From NCBI GenBank assembly GCA_016200765.1, contig JACQEC010000029.1, positions 1-6,790 of the forward strand: 6,790 nt of DNA, read 5' to 3'. Shown here piece after piece: positions 5,801-6,790 of the stretch (position 1 is the stretch's first letter; every line of letters starts with the position of its first letter). A program made the translations under genes and the position numbers. The notes under the pieces are model-generated. The model worked only from the letters and a program-made list of their open reading frames with translations. It was not told the DNA's origin and made no database searches. Origin of the DNA: Chloroflexota bacterium (GTDB taxonomy: Bacteria > Chloroflexota > Anaerolineae > JACRMK01).

Positions 5801-6790
5801 GTCAGCCGCCGAGAGCGCAATCGCTTGATGGTACGCCGTCTCTGCCGCCGTGACATTGGCGTGAAGGCTATGATAGTCGCCAAGCGCTAGTGGACCCGCA
5901 GTGGATGATGGGGCGGCTTTGATCGCGGCGTCAAAATGCGCCAGCGCGGCCGAGGCCAGCCCCTGCGCCTCAAATGTCTTGCCGCGCGCGACGAGCGCCG
6001 TGGGGTCGGTGGGGGCAACGTCTATCGCACGCTGGTAGGTCTGCTGTGCGGAGGCATAGTCGGCTTGAGCGTTATACCAGCCTCCGAGCGCGTTATACGC
6101 ACTGGCAGAGGCGGGCGCGGCCTGTGTCGCCGCCCGGTACTGCGCCTGCGCCTCATCAAAACGCGCTTGCGCCTGAAACGTGTCGCCGAGGCCAATCAGA
6201 CCACTGGGGTCGTTGGCGGCCACGGCGATGGCCTGCCGGTACGCCCCTTCCGCGTCGCGCCAGTTGCCCTGTGAGCGGTAGAAATCTCCCAGCGCCGTGT
6301 AGGCCGGCGCCGAACCCGGCGCAGAGGCAATCGCGGCGTTAAACTGCGTAAGCGCGTTTGCCGCCGCACCCTGCAACTGATAGAGCTGCCCCAGATGGAT
6401 GGGGCCGTTGGGGTCGCTCGGCGCCAGCGCGATGGCCTGCCGGTACGCCTGCTCCGCCGATGCCGGGTCCGCTTGCGACAACTGCAGGCCGCCGATGGCG
6501 AGGTAGGCGCTGGAAGAAGCGGGCGCGACCCGCACGGCTTCGCGGAACAACGCAAGGGCCTGCGAGGGCTGTGCCTGCGTCTGGACTTGCTGGCCCAGAC
6601 TGATATAGGCATTGGGGTCGGCCGGGGCCACCTTGATCGCCTGCCGGTACGCTTCCTCGGCGCCGATGAAGTTCGCTTGCAGTCGCTGCCAATCGCCAAG
6701 CGCATCCAGCGCGGCGGCTGAAGCGGGCGAGAGCGCAATCGCAGAGGCGAACTGCGCCCGCGCGTCGTTCCAGCGCCCCTGTGTCTGATA
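2825..6790 (-). CDS. Giant TPR-repeat protein with C-terminal Ig-like domain (5' end outside window)
   Basis: The frame is open from the window's right edge to the TGA at 2825-2827, giving 1321 visible residues. The GTG at 6629-6631 is not the start, because clear TPR sequence (YQTQGRWNDARAQFASAIAL) continues upstream of it. TPRs are 34-residue helix pairs that form a superhelical surface for binding proteins. After a partial TPR come ten 68-residue modules, each of two TPR types: one with ALGDWYRQQANW-like helices, one with DPNGYISLGQLYQ-like helices (6730-4547). About 13 more diverged single TPRs follow, to about 3230. Residues from LLNVMITAPANGETVSG onward (about 3165-2855) resemble a bacterial Ig-like domain, with NGKYDLRLTVVDKTGN near its end, then a Pro-rich tail. 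Modules 7-10 carry odd in-frame insertions. Four of the six visible cysteines lie in the first two insertions. The Ig-like end suggests an extracytoplasmic protein, but no signal sequence is in view. The binding partner is unknown. Confidence 0.9.
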   Translation of the reverse strand, partial: YQTQGRWNDARAQFASAIALSPASAAALDALGDWQRLQANFIGAEEAYRQAIKVAPADPNAYISLGQQVQTQAQPSQALALFREAVRVAPASSSAYLAIGGLQLSQADPASAEQAYRQAIALAPSDPNGPIHLGQLYQLQGAAANALTQFNAAIASAPGSAPAYTALGDFYRSQGNWRDAEGAYRQAIAVAANDPSGLIGLGDTFQAQARFDEAQAQYRAATQAAPASASAYNALGGWYNAQADYASAQQTYQRAIDVAPTDPTALVARGKTFEAQGLASAALAHFDAAIKAAPSSTAGPLALGDYHSLHANVTAAETAYHQAIALSAADPTGYISLGGLFELEGKPDAALTQYQTAIAVAPASVAAWEAVGNFYRQQADGVNAEQAYQRAASVAPSSPNGLLDLGQLYQGQAQPTKALAQFEAATRAAPASGQAWVDKGNLYKSQANWVEAAKAYQQAIAIAPTDPDGYTGLGQLFTIADCALLNALSLEGRGVGVRVCSPQAQFEAAVKAAPASVSALVALGNWYVSQGNWPAAEQAFLKAIRIQATDPNGYLSLAQVYEDQGIDMLAHACKPPACLPLQIYEAAVKAAPSSAQAQAALGDWYRQQADFASAKQSYQRAIEVARNDPSGYLGLAQTYQQEGAVSLPPIQVGGLSNGDAQSQYDAAIKAAPASASALDALAGLLRLQANWITATQIYSKAIQVAPADPTAYIALGQLYQNQGSGTLSLSNGSLSQGAADLFEAAVTVAPASASAIVARGNWRQSRAQPVEAIADFQQAVAVDPTSQDAFSALVGALKLQGSLTQTLATAQMAVSKNPGSAWAEDLLGDIYTSLAQPANALAAYQRAATKVPGDVDALVALGRAYQLRGLQAQAMAAFQQAVALQPGNPGAHDALAGGYFVAGQSADALSEYQAAINVNHTSIAAYLALGDYYAARSQLDLAVQTYQQALTADAANVSAMLAIGNILQREGKTADALAQFQKAALMNPGVSAPLDSQANLYRDALKDYSQSTASFQQALGLQPGDVSAYVGLALTLQAAGKYDEALQPLTTTLSLWPGAASALATKASLLVQNFGQYTDALTLSDQAVQLDARQTSAYQTTVQIHRRTLRDLDTFIAQEDALRLANPGTAAYPGYLAYAYGAKSDLTNAISSFESLLGLVPDYGGAHCALADDYRRTLDRQKAIREYGLCALLTPASQTGATATGQEVQLLNVMITAPANGETVSGLITITGSASAFNFQFYKVEYAADADLETWTSIAVTSTTAVIDGALTAWDTTILSNGKYDLRLTVVDKTGNILAIDRIQVTVGNAPLPPPEGGVKE
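4580..4621 (-). repeat. In-frame insertion in TPR module 10: GACAGGCTC-type repeat
   Basis: These 42 bases encode SGTLSLSNGSLSQG between LGQLYQNQG and the second helix, making the unit 10 residues too long. On the plus strand CGACAGGCTC occurs twice, at 4586-4595 and 4601-4610. The later copy lies in an imperfect palindrome with arms CCC/GGG extended by GGC/GCC across a T-T mismatch (4591-4618). The core TTCGACAGGCTCAGGG resembles a repeat word seen between genes in many environmental bacterial genomes (recollection, not searched). Confidence 0.65.
4817..4861 (-). repeat. In-frame insertion in TPR module 9: nested palindromic repeat
   Basis: These 45 bases encode AVSLPPIQVGGLSNG after LAQTYQQEG; with flanking changes the unit is 12 residues too long. 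The outer arms CGCCGT (4816-4821) and ACGGCG (4857-4862) are complementary and enclose TTCGACAGGC and AGGCTCACGG, the same core as in module 10. The core is interrupted by a second hairpin (4829-4850). Removing 24 bases restores a TTCGACAGGCTCACGG core read in the same frame as in module 10. Confidence 0.65.
4829..4850. repeat. Inner hairpin nested in the module 9 insertion
   Basis: A perfect 8-base inverted repeat, GCCCCCGA (4829-4836) and TCGGGGGC (4843-4850), encloses the loop CTTGGA. It interrupts the outer repeat core and is flanked by the 5-base direct repeat CAGGC (4826-4830 and 4850-4854), consistent with insertion of a 24-base unit with a target duplication. The length, eight codons, keeps the frame. 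Confidence 0.6.
5045..5095 (-). repeat. In-frame insertion in TPR module 8
   Basis: These 51 bases encode IDMLAHACKPPACLPLQ between LAQVYEDQG and the second helix, making the unit 10 residues too long. The Cys/Pro-rich translation is unlike the surrounding Ala/Gln-rich TPRs and contributes two of the protein's six visible cysteines. At DNA level it has short repeats (GGCAGGCAGGCC, 5052-5063; GGCC again at 5081-5084) but no long perfect palindrome. Its origin as a dispersed repeat is inferred by analogy with the neighbouring insertions. Confidence 0.55.
5285..5359 (-). repeat. In-frame insertion in TPR module 7: palindromic repeat
   Basis: These 75 bases encode a 25-residue segment (TIADCALLNALSLEGRGVGV and five more) where about ten residues of TPR turn are expected, so the unit is 16 residues too long. 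On the plus strand it contains a near-perfect 23-base palindrome with arms CCCTCTCCCTT (5309-5319) and AAGGGAGAGGG (5321-5331) around one C. It is preceded by CCCTCACCCCTACC (5296-5309). This composite closely resembles an intergenic repeat that is frequent in many bacterial genomes (recollection, not searched). The palindrome is intact and translated as LSLEGR. Confidence 0.75.

Larger units (their letters stand above)
4547..6730 (-). repeat. Ten tandem 68-residue double-TPR modules
   Basis: Modules begin with an (A/S)P(A/S/G)S-type motif at high coordinates 6730, 6526, 6322, 6118, 5914, 5710, 5506, 5254, 5020 and 4780. The first six are exactly 204 bases. Modules 7 to 10 are 252, 234, 240 and 234 bases because of in-frame insertions. 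Within a module the first TPR is of the ALGDWY type and the second of the DPxGYxxLGQLY type, so the ancestral duplication unit was a TPR pair. After module 10 the alternation fades into ordinary 34-residue TPRs. The modules have diverged, so this is old duplication rather than recent slippage. Confidence 0.85.

Noticed and set aside
6629..6631. GTG as the start of the TPR gene
   Set aside because: Clear TPR sequence continues in frame up to the window edge, so the true start is outside.
4547..6730. CRISPR or satellite-type DNA repeats
   Set aside because: The 204-base period comes from diverged protein modules in one open frame, not from conserved short repeats with spacers.

Overview
The window looks like a piece of a GC-rich environmental bacterial genome, most likely a member of the Chloroflexota (Anaerolineae-like). 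That placement is an inference. It rests on a lipoprotein with a short LAAC lipobox and a Pro/Thr/Ala-rich linker, a giant Ala/Gln-rich TPR protein ending in an Ig-like domain, and many short palindromic repeats of the kind common in those genomes. No rRNA, tRNA, CRISPR array or transposase gene was found.

Layout. Positions 1-137 hold no convincing gene but carry two copies of a TTCGCGCGAAATT palindrome. The second copy ends just before an open reading frame for a polytopic membrane protein (150-1301). That reading frame continues, after an apparent one-base frameshift at about 1256-1285, into a second hydrophobic frame (1286-1747). Together they look like one membrane protein of about 530 residues that is frameshifted and possibly truncated at its N-terminus. 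A strong ribosome binding site overlaps the stop of the second part and drives a lipoprotein with a C-terminal Hint (hedgehog/intein-type) autoprocessing domain (1761-2741). The membrane protein and the Hint lipoprotein are probably co-transcribed.

A 12-bp-stem hairpin (2772-2800) lies between this pair and a convergent gene on the minus strand (2825 to beyond 6790). That gene encodes a very large TPR protein: 1321 residues are visible and its N-terminus is outside the window. It is built from ten tandem 68-residue double-TPR modules, then about 13 more diverged single TPRs, then a C-terminal Ig-like domain.

The most unusual observation is in this TPR gene. Four consecutive modules (7 to 10) each carry an extra in-frame segment in the same place, the turn between the two helices of the second TPR. 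At DNA level at least three of the four resemble dispersed intergenic palindromic repeats, and one appears to be a palindrome nested inside another repeat with a 5-bp flanking duplication. This resembles the in-frame palindromic elements described in Rickettsia genes, but focused on one structural position of a repeat protein.

No shared pathway can be read from the window. The Hint lipoprotein and the Ig-tipped TPR protein both look suited to an envelope or extracytoplasmic location, but this is inference.
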